A stretch of DNA of 64,000 nucleotides from Sinohyriopsis cumingii (GCA_028554795.2 CM068828.1:20391936-20455935), one strand, 5' to 3'. Counted from the stretch's first letter, positions 24,241 to 37,225 are shown. Translations and numbers: made by a program. The notes: generated from the sequence alone by a model not told the origin.

Positions 24241-26108
24241 TGAATCAATCAGTGTAATTAAAAACTATCTATCCAAGTGTACATGTCAATCAATCAGTGT
24301 AATTAAAAACTATCTATCCAAGTGTACATGTCAATCAATCAGTGTAATTAAAAACTATCTATCCAAGTGTTCATGTCAATCTATTGGTGTAATTTTAAAC
24401 TATCTATCCAAGTGTGCATGATAATCAATCAGTGTAATTGTACAATATCTATCCAAGTGTAGATGTCACTCTATCAGTGTAATCTTACAATATCTATCCA
24501 AGTGTGCATGTCCAACTATCAGTGTAATCTTACAATATCTATCCAAGTGTGCATGTCAATCTATCAGTGTAATTTTACAATATCTATCCAAGCGTGTATG
24601 CCAATCTATCATTGTAATTATACAATATCTATCCAGGTGTGCAAGTCAATCTATCAGTGTAATTTTATAATATATATCCAAGTGTGCATGCCAATCTATC
24701 AGTGTAATTTTACAATATCTATACCAGTGTGCATGCCAATCTGTCAGTGTAATTTTACAATATCTATCCAAGTGTGCATGCCAATCTATCAGTGCAATTT
24801 TACAATATCTATCCAAGTGTGCATGTCAACCTATTAGTGTAATTTTACAATATCTATCCAAGTGTAGATGTCAATCTATCAGTCTAATTTTACAATATCT
24901 ATCCAAGTGTGCATGCCAATCTATCAGTGTAATTTTACAATATCTATCCAAGCGTGTATGCCAATCTATCATTGTAATTATACAATATCTATCCAGGTGT
25001 GCAAGTCAATCTATCAGTGTAATTTTATAATATATATCCAAGTGTGCATGTCAATTTATCAGTGTAATTTTACAATATCTATCCAAGTGTACATGCCAAT
25101 CTATCAGTGTAATTTTACCATATCTATCCAAGTGTGCATGTCAACCTACTAGTGTAATTTTACAATGTCTATCCAAGAGTAGATGTCAATCTATCAGCAT
25201 AATTTTACAATATCTATCCAAGTATGCTTGACAATCTATCAGTGTAATTTTACAATATATATCCAAGTGTGCATGTTAATCTATCAGTGTAATTTTACAA
25301 TATCTATCCAGGTGTGCATGTTAATCTATCAGTCTAATTTTACAATGTCTATCCAAGTGTACATGTCAATCTATCAGTGTAATTTTACAATATCTATCTA
25401 AGTGTGCATGTCAATCTGTTAGTGTAATTGTACAATATCTATCCAAGTGTGCATGCCAATCTATCAGTGTAATTTTACAATATATATTTAAGTGTGCATG
25501 TAATCTATCAGTGTAATTTTACAATATCTATCCAAGTGTGCATGTTAATCTGTCATTGTAATTTTACAATATCTATCCAAGTGCTATGTCAATCTATCAG
25601 TGTAATTATACAATATCTATCCAGGTGTGTAAGGCAGTCTATCAGTGTAATTTTACAATATATATCTAAGTGTGCATGTCAATCTGTCAGTGTAATTTTA
25701 CAATATCTATCCAAGTGTGCATGCCAACCTATCAGTGTAATTTTACAATATCTAAGTGTGGATGTCAATCTATCAGTGTACTTTTAAACTATCTATCCAA
25801 GTGTACAAGTCAATCTATCAGTGTAATTTTGCAATATCTATCCAAGTGTGCATGTCAATCTATCATTGTAATTACACAATATCTATCCAGGTGTGCAAGT
25901 CAGTCTGTCAGTGTAATTATGCAATATCTATCCAAGTGTGCAAGTCAATCTATCAGTGTAATTTTACAATATCTATCCAGGTGTGCAAGTCAGCCAATCA
26001 GTGTAATTTTACAATATCTATACAAGTGTGCAAGTCAATCTATCAGTGTAATTTTACAATATCTATCCAAGTGTGCAAGTCAAATTATCAGGGTAATTTA
26101 AACTGTCT
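24241..26108. repeat. 45-bp minisatellite, about 41 copies, open in several frames
   Basis: Units read CAATCTATCAGTGTAATTTT then ACAATATCTATCCAAGTGTG and CATGT. Since 45 is a multiple of three and the unit lacks stops in two frames, long frames coding a 15-residue repeat (core YQCNFTISIQVC) appear. Units vary by point changes and indels without regard to frame, so I do not call it coding. At the left end units carry AATTAAAAACT instead of ATTTTACAAT. Confidence 0.96.
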
Positions 26109-26350
26109 AATCTCCTCATTGTTATTTTAATAATTTGAATAAGTCACAATATTGTTTACAAATTCTTTGGGGTTGGGGGTTGGAGGGTAAATACCAGAGG
26201 CAAAGCATCATTTTTGTAGCTGCACCATCCTTACTTTGGAGGTGGGGGTGGGGTGCATTGATAATCATACTAAAGGTATTAATAGCTCAAGTATGTAAGT
26301 ACTATGCATAAATTAGGATTTGCAAAATGCTTGTGTTCTAAGAAAAACAA

Positions 26351-29086
26351 CACCACAGTTACTAGATAATGGACCAACACTACAGTTACTAGATAATGGA
26401 CCAACACTACAATTACTAGATAATGGACCAACACTACAGTTACTAGATAATGGACCAACACTACAATTACTAGATAATGGACCAACACTACAGTTACTAG
26501 ATAATGGACAACACTACAGTTACTAGATAATGGACCAACACTACAGTTACTAGATAATGGACCAACACTGCTATTACTAGATAATGGACCAACACTGCTA
26601 TTAATAGATAATAATCCAACACTTCAGTTACTAGATAATGGACCAACACTACAGTTACTAGATAAAGGACCAACACTGCTATTACTAGATAAATGACCAA
26701 CACTACATTTACTAGATAATGGACCAACACAATATAATTACTAGACAATGGACAACACTACATTTACTAGATAATGGAAAAACAATGCTATTACTAGATA
26801 ATGGACCAACACAATAATTACTAGATAATGGACCAAGACTACAGTCACTAGATAATAGACCAACACTGCTATTACTAGATAATGGACCAACACAATAATT
26901 ACTAGATAATGGACAACACTACAGTTACTAGATAATGGACCAACACTACAGTTACTAGATAATGGACCAACACAATAATTACTAGATAATGGACAACACT
27001 ACAGTTACTAGATAATGGACCAACACTACAGTTACTAGATAATGGACCAACACAATAATTACTAGATAATGGACCAACACAATAATTACTAGATAATGGA
27101 CCAAGACTAGACTTACTAGATAATAGACCAACACTGCTATTACTAGATAATGGAACAATACAATAATTACTAGATAATGGACAACACTACAGTTACTAGA
27201 TAATGGACCAACACAATAGTTACTAGATAATGGACCAACACAATAATTACTAGATAATGGACCAACACTGCTATTACTAGATAATGGAGCAACACAATAA
27301 TTACTCAATAATGGACAACACTACAGTTACTAGATAATGGACAACACTACAGTTACTAGATAATGGAAAAACACTGCTATTACTAGATAATGGACCAACG
27401 CTGCTATTACTAGATAATAATCCAACACTTCACTTACTAGATAAGGGACCAACACTACAGTTACTAGATAAAGGACCAACACTACAATTACTAGATAAAG
27501 GACCAACACTACTATTACTAGATAAATGACCAACACTACATTTACTAGATAATGGACCAACACAATAATTACTAGATAATGGACAACACTACATTTGCTA
27601 GATAATGGCCCAACACAATAATTACTAGATAATGGACAACACTACATTTACTAGATAATGGACCAGCACTGCTATTACTAGATAATGGACCAACACAATA
27701 ATTACTAGATAATGGACCAAGACTACAGTTACTAGATAATAGACCAACACTACAGTTACTAGATAATGGACCAACACAATAATTACTAGATAATGGACCA
27801 ACACAATAATTACTAGATCAAGGACAACACTACAGTTACTAGATAATGGACCAACACTACAGTTACTAGATAATGGACCAACACAATAATTACTAGATAA
27901 TGGACCAACACAATAATTACTAGATAATGGACCAACACAATAATTACTAGATAATGGACAACACTACAGTTACTAAATAATGGACCAACACAATAATTAC
28001 TAGATAATGGATAAACAGAATATTTACTAGATAATGGACAATGCTACAGGTATAAATAATGTACCAACACTACAGTTACTAGATAATGGACCAACACTGC
28101 TATTACTAGATAATGGACCAACACAATATTTACTAGGTAATGGACCAATACTACAGTTATAAATAATGTACCAACACTACAGTTACTAGATAATGGACCA
28201 ACACTGCTATTACTAGATAATGGACCAGCACAATATTTACTAGATAATGGACCAATACTACAGTTACCAGATAATGGACAAACATTGCTATTACTAGATA
28301 ATGGACCAAGACTACAATTACTAGATAAAAGACCAACACTAACACTACAGTTACTAGATAATGGCCCAACACAACAATTACTAGATAATGGTCCAACACT
28401 TCTATTACTAGATAATGGTCCAATACTTCAATTACTAGATAATGGACCAATACTACAGTTACTAGATAATGGACCAACACTGCTATTACTATATAATAGT
28501 CCAACACTTCAATTACTAAATAATGGACCAACACTTCAATTACTAGATAATAGACCAACACTACAGTTACTAGATAATAGACCAACACTGCTATTACTAG
28601 ATAAAAGTCCAACACTTCAATTACTAGACAATGGACCAACACTACAGTTACTAGATAATAGACCAACACTGCTATTACTATATAATAGTCCAACACTTCA
28701 ATTACTAAATAATGGACCAACACTTCAATTACTAGATAATAGACCAACACTGCTATTACTAGATAAAAGTCCAACACTACAGTTACTTGATAATAGTCCA
28801 ACACTACAATTACTAGATAATGGACCAACACTTCAATTACTAGATAATGGACCAATACTACAGTAACTAGTTAATGGACCAACACTGCTATTACTAGATA
28901 ATAGTCCAACACTTCAATTACTAGATAATGGACCAACACTACAGTTACTAGAAAATGGACCAACACTGCTATTATTAAATAATGGACCAACACAATAATG
29001 ACTAGATAATGGACAATACTACAGTTACTAGATAATGGACCAACACTACAGTTACTTGATAATAGACCAACACTACAATTACTAGC
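26351..29086. repeat. 27-bp minisatellite, about 100 copies, each with AGATAA
   Basis: Units read ACTAGATAATGGACCAACAC then TACAGTT, CAATAATT or TGCTATT. Several unit types are interleaved. The 27-bp period gives stop-free frames up to 232 codons on the minus strand and 193 on the plus strand, reading nine-residue repeats (LLDNGPTLQ, VLVHYLVTV). Frequent one-base indels argue against coding. The next array starts directly at its right edge. Confidence 0.97.
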
Positions 29087-30110
29087 TAGCTACCCCTTTA
29101 CAGTATATGTATGCAAAATAAGCTAGCTACCCCTTTACAGTAAATGTATGCAAAATGAACTAGCTAACCCTTTACAGTATGTGTATGCAAAATGAACTAG
29201 CTAACCCTTTACAGTATGTGTATTGAAAATGAGCTAGCTACCCCCTTTACCAAATACGAATGCAAAATAAGCTAGCTAACCCCTTTACAGTATGTGTATA
29301 CAAAACAAGCTAGCTACCCCTTTACAGTATGTGTATGCAAAATGAGCTAGCTACCCCTTTACCACATATGAATGCAAAATAAGGTAGCTACTCCTTTATT
29401 GTATGCGTATGCGAAATGAGTTAGCTACCCCCTTTACCATATATGAATGCAAAAAAAGCTAGCTACCCCTTTACAGCATATGTATGCAAAATGAGCTAGC
29501 TACCCCTTTACCATATATGTATGCAAAATCAGCTAGCTTCCCCTTTACAGTATATGTATGCAAAATCAGCTAGCTAACCCTTTACAGTATATGTATGCAA
29601 AATCAGCTAGCTACCCCTTTATGGTATATGAATGCAAAATAAGCTAGCTAGCCCTTTACAATACATGAATGCAAAATAAGCTAACTACCCCATTACAGTA
29701 TGTATATGCAAAGTAAGCTAGCTTCCCCTTTACAGTATATGTATGCAAAATAAGCTAGCTACCCCTTTACAGTATGTGTATGCAAAATGAGCTAGCTACC
29801 CTCTATACAGTATGTGAATGCAAAGTGAGCTAGCTTCCCCTTTACAGTATATGTATGCAAAATAAGCTTGCTACCCCTTAACAGTATATGTATGCAAAAT
29901 AAGCTAGCTACCCCTTTACCATATATGAATGCAAAATAAGCTACCTACCCCTTTACAGTATATGTATGCAAAATGAGTTAGCTACCCCTTTACAGTATGT
30001 GTATGAAAAATAAGCTAGCTACCCTCTTTACAGTATGTGTATGCAAAGTGAGCTAGCTTCCCCTTTACAGTATATGTATGCAAAATAAGCTAGCTACCCC
30101 TTTATAGTAT
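29087..30110. repeat. 37-bp minisatellite, left part, about 28 copies
   Basis: Units contain GCTAGCTACCCCTTTACAGT and ATGTATGCAAAATRAG. The array is interrupted by a non-repetitive insertion and resumes at about 30,833. Each unit includes the palindrome AGCTAGCT. Confidence 0.96.
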
Positions 30111-30832
30111 GTGTGACGTTTGCACGCATTGGGGTGGGGTTCTTCCAATATATATTAATTAAATTATGATGAAAGTTCCACCCGGGCTCGTTAGGTTAGA
30201 AAGTTAAATTAGTGACAAGGGAGATTTAGAGCTCTGAGCCCCCAGTCAGCAATGCTGACGGCTAAATTATAGAGAACACGAAGATGAAATTCAATTATTA
30301 ACAATTTAAAAAATTCGATAATTTAAAACGATAAACTCTCAATCACCCATCTTTCCCTCAACCAAGTGACAGCCTAATTCATCCAGTGATTTACAGTGTG
30401 AGTTCGATTTCCCCCGTCCTTGCGTCTACTCATCTCTTTCTTTCCCGCTAATTCCTTCCTTCCTTCCATTCCTCCAACACCTCCTTCAACTCCGTTTCCC
30501 TCTTGACTATTTCCTCCTCCAATTTCGCTCCCAATTTCCTCTTCCTCCCTTCTCTCCCCTTTTCCTCCTAGACTTCAACTTCTCCTGACACCTCTCCTTT
30601 CATCTCCTTTCCTCCATCTCTCTATCTGAGACTAAGGGACCAAACTGTAACTGGTCTGTCCCTCAAAGCTTCCTTATTTGAAGCTGTCTGTACTTAGAAT
30701 TTCCTGTTCTAAGATATTCCCGCCAATAACGAATGGCTATTCGGAGTTACACTATCCTCCTCTGGGCAATCTTTCTAGCTAACCAATTCTTGCCGGAAGA
30801 CACGGAGATATCATTCTAGCCAAATCAGGGTC
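30111..30832. mobile_element. Unclassified 720-bp insertion in the 37-bp array (possible solo LTR fossil)
   Basis: Repeat units stop at AGTATGTG and resume at CCTCTTTATGGTATATG. Between them is unique sequence of quite different composition, beginning TGTGACGTTTGCACGC, with a long pyrimidine-rich tract at about 30,410-30,625. It is richer in G+C than its surroundings. The TGTGACG start and size would suit a solo LTR of a Ty3-like element, but the other end does not show a clear ...CA terminus, and no clean target duplication or terminal inverted repeat was found. No coding potential is evident. Confidence 0.5.
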
Positions 30833-31580
30833 TCTACCTCTTTATGGTATATGAATTCAAAATAAGCTAGCTATCCCTTTACCATATATGAATGCAAAAT
30901 AAGCTAGCTACCCCTTTATCATATATGAATGCAACATAAGCTAGCTACCCCTTAACAGTATATTTATGCATAATAAGCTAGCTACCCCTTTACCATATAT
31001 GAATGCAAAATAAGCTACCTACCCCTTTACAGTATGTGTATGAAAAATAAGCTACCTACCCCTTTACAGTATATGTATGCAAAATGAGCTAGCTACCCCT
31101 TTACAGTATGTGTATGAAAAATAAGCTAGCTACCCCCTTTACAATATGTGTATACAAAATAAGCTAGCTACCCCTTTACCACATATGAATGCAAAATAAG
31201 CTAGCTACCCCTTTATGGTATATGACTGCAAAAAATGCTAGCTACCCCTTTAGAGTATATGTATGCAAAATGAGCTAGCTACCCCTTTACAGTATGTGTA
31301 TGTAAAATGAGCTAGCTACCTCTTTACATCATGTGTATGCAAAATGAGGTAGCTACCTCTTTACCATATATGAATGCAAAAAAAGCTAGCTACCCTTTTA
31401 CTGTATATGTATGCAACATAAGCTAGCTACCCCTTTACTATATATGTATGCAAAATGAGCTAGCTACCCCTTTACCTTATATGAATGCAATGAGCCAGCT
31501 ACCCCTTTACTATATATGTATGCAAAATGAGCTATCTACCCCCTTTACAGTATATGTATGCAAAATGAGCTAACTAGTAC
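30833..31580. repeat. 37-bp minisatellite, right part, about 20 copies
   Basis: Continuation of the GCTAGCTACCCC array after the insertion, with the same period and variants, so the insertion is younger than the array. Confidence 0.96.
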
Positions 31581-31912
31581 CTTAAGAAAACAGTGAAGGA
31601 AACCATTGTTCATCAAACTTTTGAATAAACAAGTTATGCAGTAAATGTTTTAACAAGAAATTATGCCAACTGCCTGAAGTAATAATAACAACAATCATCG
31701 TATGACAAAAATAATAACAATAATGGTATTTGTTACATGGTAATTGTTCAAGAACCAGGTTTGAAAGGTGAATCTATATTCAGAGGTCATCTGTGTACAT
31801 AGATCAATATGGCTTTCTACCATTAATGGCTGCTACTGACAGGTTTGACTACATTTTCAAATTATTCCACATGATCAACAGAAGGATATAAAATTATCAA
31901 AAATTTATTTAC

Positions 31913-32026
31913 CTGTCTGGCAATTAAAACCCGTGAAACCTTGTGGACATATACAGGTATAAGATCCGAATGTGTTTTGACATGTTCCGCCATTTCGACA
32001 CACATCTTGAAGACACTCATTAGCAT
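31913..32026 (-). CDS. EGF-like exon 7 (calcium-binding, O-fucose site)
   Basis: This 38-residue module starts DANEC. Loops are CLQDVC, CRNGGTC and [10 protein letters not shown], then CIC, and it ends in FTGFNCQT. Both the calcium/hydroxylation pattern and the O-fucose pattern are intact. The acceptor is TTTTAAG, which lacks the usual C before AG, and the donor is GTAAAT. The exon lies between two minisatellite fields, with a long inverted repeat starting 72 bp on its 5' side. Confidence 0.93.
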
Positions 32027-32097
32027 CTTAAAATAGTGAGAGAATAAAAAGTTAAGTGAAATCCTACTACATCCCTTCCTTTTTACATGGTTTTTTA

Positions 32098-32660
32098 TGT
32101 ATGTATGTATGTATGTATGTATGTATGTATGTATGAATGAATTATGAATGTATTTAGGGCAGTAGGTACGTAGATAGGGAGTTAGGTATCTGAGTTTAAG
32201 AGTACATCAGCACAATACTGCCTATATGGTGCTGATTAAAAGTTAGGTTCTAAAAATGTACTTATTAAGAACAAAAGGAAAAAAACTTTATCCATGGTTA
32301 TATGTTATGAGGCACAAAACATTTGCATCCTACAATGAACAAAATAACTGGATTCACTTTGATAGCATATTTACGATATGTGATGAGAAAAACAATGCTT
32401 GACAATGTCAGCAATGTCTTATTGAAAATGTCAACAATGTCTTACTGACAATGTCAACTATGTATTATTGACCATGTCAACTATGTCTTGTTTACAATGT
32501 CAACTATGTTGTATTGACAATGTCAACTAAGTCTTATTGATAATGTCAACTATACCTTACTGGAAATGTCAACAATGTCTTACTGAAAATGTCAAAATGT
32601 CTAACTGAAAATGTCAACAATGTCTTACAGACAATGTCAACAGTGTCTTACTGAAAATGT
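32098..32660 (+). repeat. Inverted repeat, arm 1 (about 565 bp)
   Basis: The arm begins with (TATG)n at 32,098-32,134 and runs through unique sequence (32,135-32,395, including TATCCATGGTTATATGTTAT) into 23-bp repeat units. Read in reverse complement it matches 32,970-33,523 nearly base for base, including the order of variant repeat units and the microsatellite at the end. Confidence 0.95.
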
Positions 32661-34800
32661 CAACAATGTCTTACTGAACTATGTCTTATTGACAATGTCA
32701 ACTATGTCTTAAAATATCAACAATGTCTTATTGAAATGTCAACTATGTCTTACTGAAAATGTCAACTATGTCTTACAGACAATGTCAATAATGTCTTGTT
32801 GACAATGCCAGCTATGCAACTATGTCTTACAATGTCTTACAGACAATGTCAACTATGTCTTATTCACAATGCCAACTATGTTTTACTGAAAATATCAACA
32901 ATGTCTTACTGAAAATGTCAACTATGTCTCACAGACAATATCAACTATGCCTTACAAAGTCAACAGTGTCAACACTTTCAGTAAGACACTGTTGACATTG
33001 TCCATAAGACATTGTTGACATTTTCAGTTAGACATTGTTGACATTTTCAGTAAGACATTGTTGACATTTCCAGTAAGATATAGTTGACATTATCAATAAG
33101 ACATAGTTGACATTGTCAATACGACATAGTTGACATTGTCAACAAGACATAGTTGACATGGTCAATAAGACATAGTTGACATTGTCAGTAAGACATTGTT
33201 GACATTTTCAAAAAGACAATGCTGACATTGTCAAGCATTGTTTTTCTCATCACATATCATAAATGTGCTATCAAAGTGAATCCAGTTATTTTGTTCGTTG
33301 TAGGATGAAAATGTTTTGTGCCTCATAACATATAACCATGGATAAAGTTTTTTTCTTTTGTTCTTAATAAGTACATTTTTAGAACCTAACTTTTAATAAG
33401 CACCATATAGGCAGTATTGTGCTGATGTACTCTTAAACTCAGATACCTACCTCCCTATCTACGTACCTAATGACCTACATACATTCATAATTCATTTGTA
33501 CATACATACATACATACATACATACAAAGTCAACAGTGTCTTACTGAAAATGTCAACATCTTACTGAAACTGTCAACTATGTCTTATAGACAATGTCAAC
33601 TATATCAGCTATGTTGTATTGACAATGTCAACTATGTCTTACTGAAAATGTCAACAATATCAGCTATATATTTTACAATGTCAATTATGTCTTACAATGT
33701 CAACAATGTCTTATTAAAAATGTTTTACTGAAAATGTCAACTATGTCTTACAGACAATGTCAACATTGTCTTATTGACAATGTCAACTATGTCTTACAGA
33801 TGATGTCAACAATGTCTTATTGACAATGTCAACTCTGTCTTACAGACAGTGTCAACAATGTCTTACAGACAATGTCAACTATGTCAACTATGACTTATTC
33901 ACAATGTCAACTATGTGTTACTGAAAATGTCAACAATGTCTTACTGAAAATGTCAACTATGTCTCACAATGTCAACTATGTTTTATTGACAATGTCAACT
34001 ATGTCTTACTGAAAATGTCAATTATGTTTCACAGACGATGTTAACTATGTCTTATTGAGAATGTCAACAATGTCATTCACACATTGTCAAATTGAAAATG
34101 TCAACAATATCTTGCTGAAATGTCAATAATGTCTTACAGACATTTGTCAACAATGTCTTACAGACAATGTCAACAATATCTTACTAAAAATGTCAACAAT
34201 GTCTCACTGAAAATGTCAACAATATCAACTATATATTTTACAGACAAGGTCAACTATGTCTTACAATGTCAACGTCTTAATGAAAATGTCAACTGTTTTA
34301 CTGAAAATGTCAACTATGTTTTACAATGTTAACAATGTCTTATTGACAATGTCAGCTATGTCTTACAGACAATGTCAACAGTGTCTTACTGAAAATGTCA
34401 ACAATGTCATTCACACAATGTCATTATTGTCTTATTGAAAATGTCAACAATATCTTACTGAAATGTTGACTATGTATTACAGACATTACCATCAATGTCT
34501 TACAGACAATGTCAACAATGTCTGAAAATGTCAACAATGTCTCACTGAGAATGTCAACAATATCAACATTATCAACTATATATCTTACAATGTCAACTAT
34601 GTCTTATTGACCATGTCAACTATGTCTTATTGACCATGTCAGCTATGTCTTATTGACCATGTCAACTATGTCTTATTGACCATGTCAGCTATGTCTTATT
34701 CACAATATCAACTATGTTTTAGTGACCATGTCAGCTATGTCTTATTCACAATATCAACTATGTTTTAGTGACCATGTCAAATATGTCTTATTTACATTAT
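32396..34800. repeat. 23-bp minisatellite field, about 90 units
   Basis: Units contain AATGTCAACTATGTCTTATT and GAC or ACTGAAA variants. The field is interrupted by inverted arm 2. The right part, 33,541-34,800, is irregular with many partial units. Open frames within it are by-products. Confidence 0.94.
32970..33523 (-). repeat. Inverted repeat, arm 2
   Basis: Reverse complement of arm 1, from AACACTTTCAGTAAGACACT to (CATA)n. The loop between the arms, about 310 bp, is made of the same 23-bp units in arm 1's orientation. ACAAAGTCAACAGTGTC occurs directly on both sides of this arm (32,954-32,970 and 33,524-33,540), which suggests that arm 2 was inserted into a pre-existing array. Confidence 0.95.
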
Positions 34801-34994
34801 GAACTCTTAACATCAAATGTATTTTAAAGAATACATATTTATGATTAGCATTAGAAGGTAATGAAGTTCCTCTTTCATTTTCATTTTATATCTTATAGAA
34901 TTAAATTATTTGTTGCATTTTACCAAACTTCTTTGCTTTGCTCTTTATGTTACTGAGTTTAAGACCACAGAGCCATAACAGAGGGCAGACTCAC

Positions 34995-35114
34995 CTATAG
35001 TACAAGTTGGACCTGTCAGTCCCATGGGACATGAGCAAACATAGGAACCAAAAGTGTCTGTACATGTTCCACCATTTTCACATGGTCCACTTCCAAGTAA
35101 ACATTCATTTATAT
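34995..35114 (-). CDS. EGF-like exon 6 (calcium-binding, O-fucose site)
   Basis: This 40-residue module starts DINEC. Loops are CLLGSGPC (two residues longer than its neighbours), CENGGTC and CTDTFGSYVC, then CSC, and it ends in TGPTCTI. Asp and Tyr in C3-C4 fit calcium binding and hydroxylation, and CENGGTC fits O-fucosylation. The acceptor is TTTCAG and the donor GTGAGTC. Confidence 0.95.
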
Positions 35115-35225
35115 CTGAAATTATTAATTTTAATGGAAAATGGACATACAGGAAAGAAAATATGTAATATGTACTATGGACTGTGATGAGATGCCATTAA
35201 TGCCTTTTGTGTTACAATGTGAATA

Positions 35226-35475
35226 CTTCAGTAAGTAAAGTACAAAAATCATGACACACTATTATATACTGCAGTAATTAAGGTACAAATATGATAAATT
35301 ATATATACCACAGTAATTAAGATATAAAATCATGAGATTCAATGTTATATACTTCAGCAATTATTATAAAAAATCATGAAATTCAATGTTATATACAACA
35401 GTAATTACGGTACAAAAATAATCAGAATCAGTATTATATTTCTCAGTAATTAAGGTATAACAATCATGAAAAATT
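35226..35475. repeat. Degenerate AT-rich tandem repeat, about 55 bp x 4-5
   Basis: Units share CAGTAATTAAGGTACAAA and ATCATGAAATTCAATGTTAT. The units are diverged and the array is old. Confidence 0.85.
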
Positions 35476-35559
35476 AAAAAACAAAACAAAACATATATTG
35501 TATAAACTTGATTATAAGTTAAAACAAGCTGCAAATCACAAAGACCCAAATCTACTGCT

Positions 35560-35945
35560 GCATAATGGGACTGCATGTCTGGATCAATGCAATTTATTAG
35601 GAGTAATCAGTAGAACTAACAAACCAGACCCTATCTATTCTGCCAGTGCATTATGTAATGGCAGGTCTGGATCAATGCAATTTATTAGGAGTAATCAGTA
35701 GAACTAACAATACAGACCCTATTCTGCCAGTGCATTATGCAATGATAGGTCTGGATCAATGCAGTTTATTAGGAGTAATCAGTAAAAATAACAACATAGA
35801 CCCTATTCTGCCAGTGCATTATATAATGGCAGGTCTGGATCAATGCAGTTTATTAGGAGTAATCAGTAGAAATAAAAACACAGACCCTATTCTGCCAGTA
35901 CATTATGTAATGGCAGGTCTGGGTCTACGTTGTTTGTTGCTGGAC
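35560..35945. repeat. 84-bp tandem repeat, about 4.5 copies
   Basis: Units contain GGTCTGGATCAATGCARTTT and CAGACCCTATTCTGCCAGT. The period, a multiple of three, lets a 127-codon plus-strand frame pass through, with no splice or domain support. Confidence 0.94.
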
Positions 35946-36545
35946 TCATCTTACTTGCCAGCCTTTAGTAAATGTTTTCATTCCTCACAATCACTTTGTG
36001 ATGCGAGGCAAATAAATGCAATGAGATGACATTTTTGTTGTAATTTCTTTAAAAAGCAACTGTTATTTGTGTATCCATTCATTCCACAAAATAATTAACA
36101 TATAAAACCTGAAGTCTGGTGACATACCTATGTAAACTATTTTGACTTCATTCATACTCACAACAAAATTTTCTTTACTTCTAGGTTTAACTTGTGCATG
36201 GGGTTCACAAAAAGCTGTCCCACCTGCCAACCATGTTATGATCTAATCAAATTGTCTATGACTAGGAAAGGTTTAAGACATAGCTTGGATACAAATTCTA
36301 ATGGTTGATGCAAAACAAGTGAGACTGATGTCTCACCATTAAATGCAGATTTGAAACACAAAGCACATGCCCCCATCAATATCATGTAATTGAAGGGTAA
36401 ATTTTTTAGTCAAACAGCATCCTTAGATATCTTAACCTTATCATCCTATAGTGAAAGCTGTATGTGACCTAAGCCTTCTAAATGTGAAACCTCAAAATAA
36501 ATTTGATTCTTATTGCTTCAAACATTATTGAGCAAAAATGGAATA
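35946..36545 (-). other. Intronic sequence without recognisable features
   Basis: Plain intron between the 84-bp repeat and the ATGACATGATGTGATATTC field, with no exon or element recognised. Confidence 0.7.
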
Positions 36546-37225
36546 TATGATGGACAGGATGACAAGACATGATGTGACATTCACAATGTACAAGATGTTA
36601 TGACATGATGTGATATTCACCATGGACATGATGTCAATACAATGTGATATTCACAATGGACAAAAGGCATAACATGATGTGATATTCACAATGGACAGAA
36701 TGACATGACACTAGGTGATAATCATAATGGACAAAAAGTCATAACATGAAGTGATATTCACAATAGAAAGACATAACATGAAGTGATATTCATAATGGAC
36801 AGGATGACATGTTATTGAATATTTACAATGGACATGATGACATGACATGATGTGATATTCATAATGGACATGATGACAATACAATATGATATTCACAATG
36901 GACAAAAAAACATGACATGAGGTGATATTCACCACAGACAGGATAATATGACATGATGTGATATTCACAATGTACATGATAACATGATAACATGTGATAT
37001 TATAATTCACCATAGGCATGACAGCATGGAATAATGTGATATAACATGATAGATGTGATAGATGTGATATAACATGACATGATGAGACATGAAATGATGA
37101 GATGTGACATGATGACTCATATGACATGATGGCAGTGATATGACATGATGTCTGTGATATGACATGATATGATATGAGATGACATGATGACTGTGATATG
37201 ACATGTGATATGACATGATGGCTAA
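36546..37225. repeat. About 38-bp minisatellite decaying into GATATGACAT repeats
   Basis: Units share ACATGATGTGATATTCAC and AATGGACA. Towards exon 5 (from about 37,030) the pattern collapses to short GATATGACATGATG words. It ends about 80 bp from exon 5. Confidence 0.9.

Noticed and set aside
24241-26108. Cys-containing 15-residue repeat protein on the plus strand
   Set aside because: Frames are broken by unit indels and shifted between neighbouring stretches, as expected from a noncoding minisatellite.
26351-29086. Long plus and minus frames (193 and 232 codons) with nine-residue repeats as protein genes
   Set aside because: They exist because the tandem period is a multiple of three. Both strands and several frames are equally open, one-base indels are frequent, and there is no splice or domain support.
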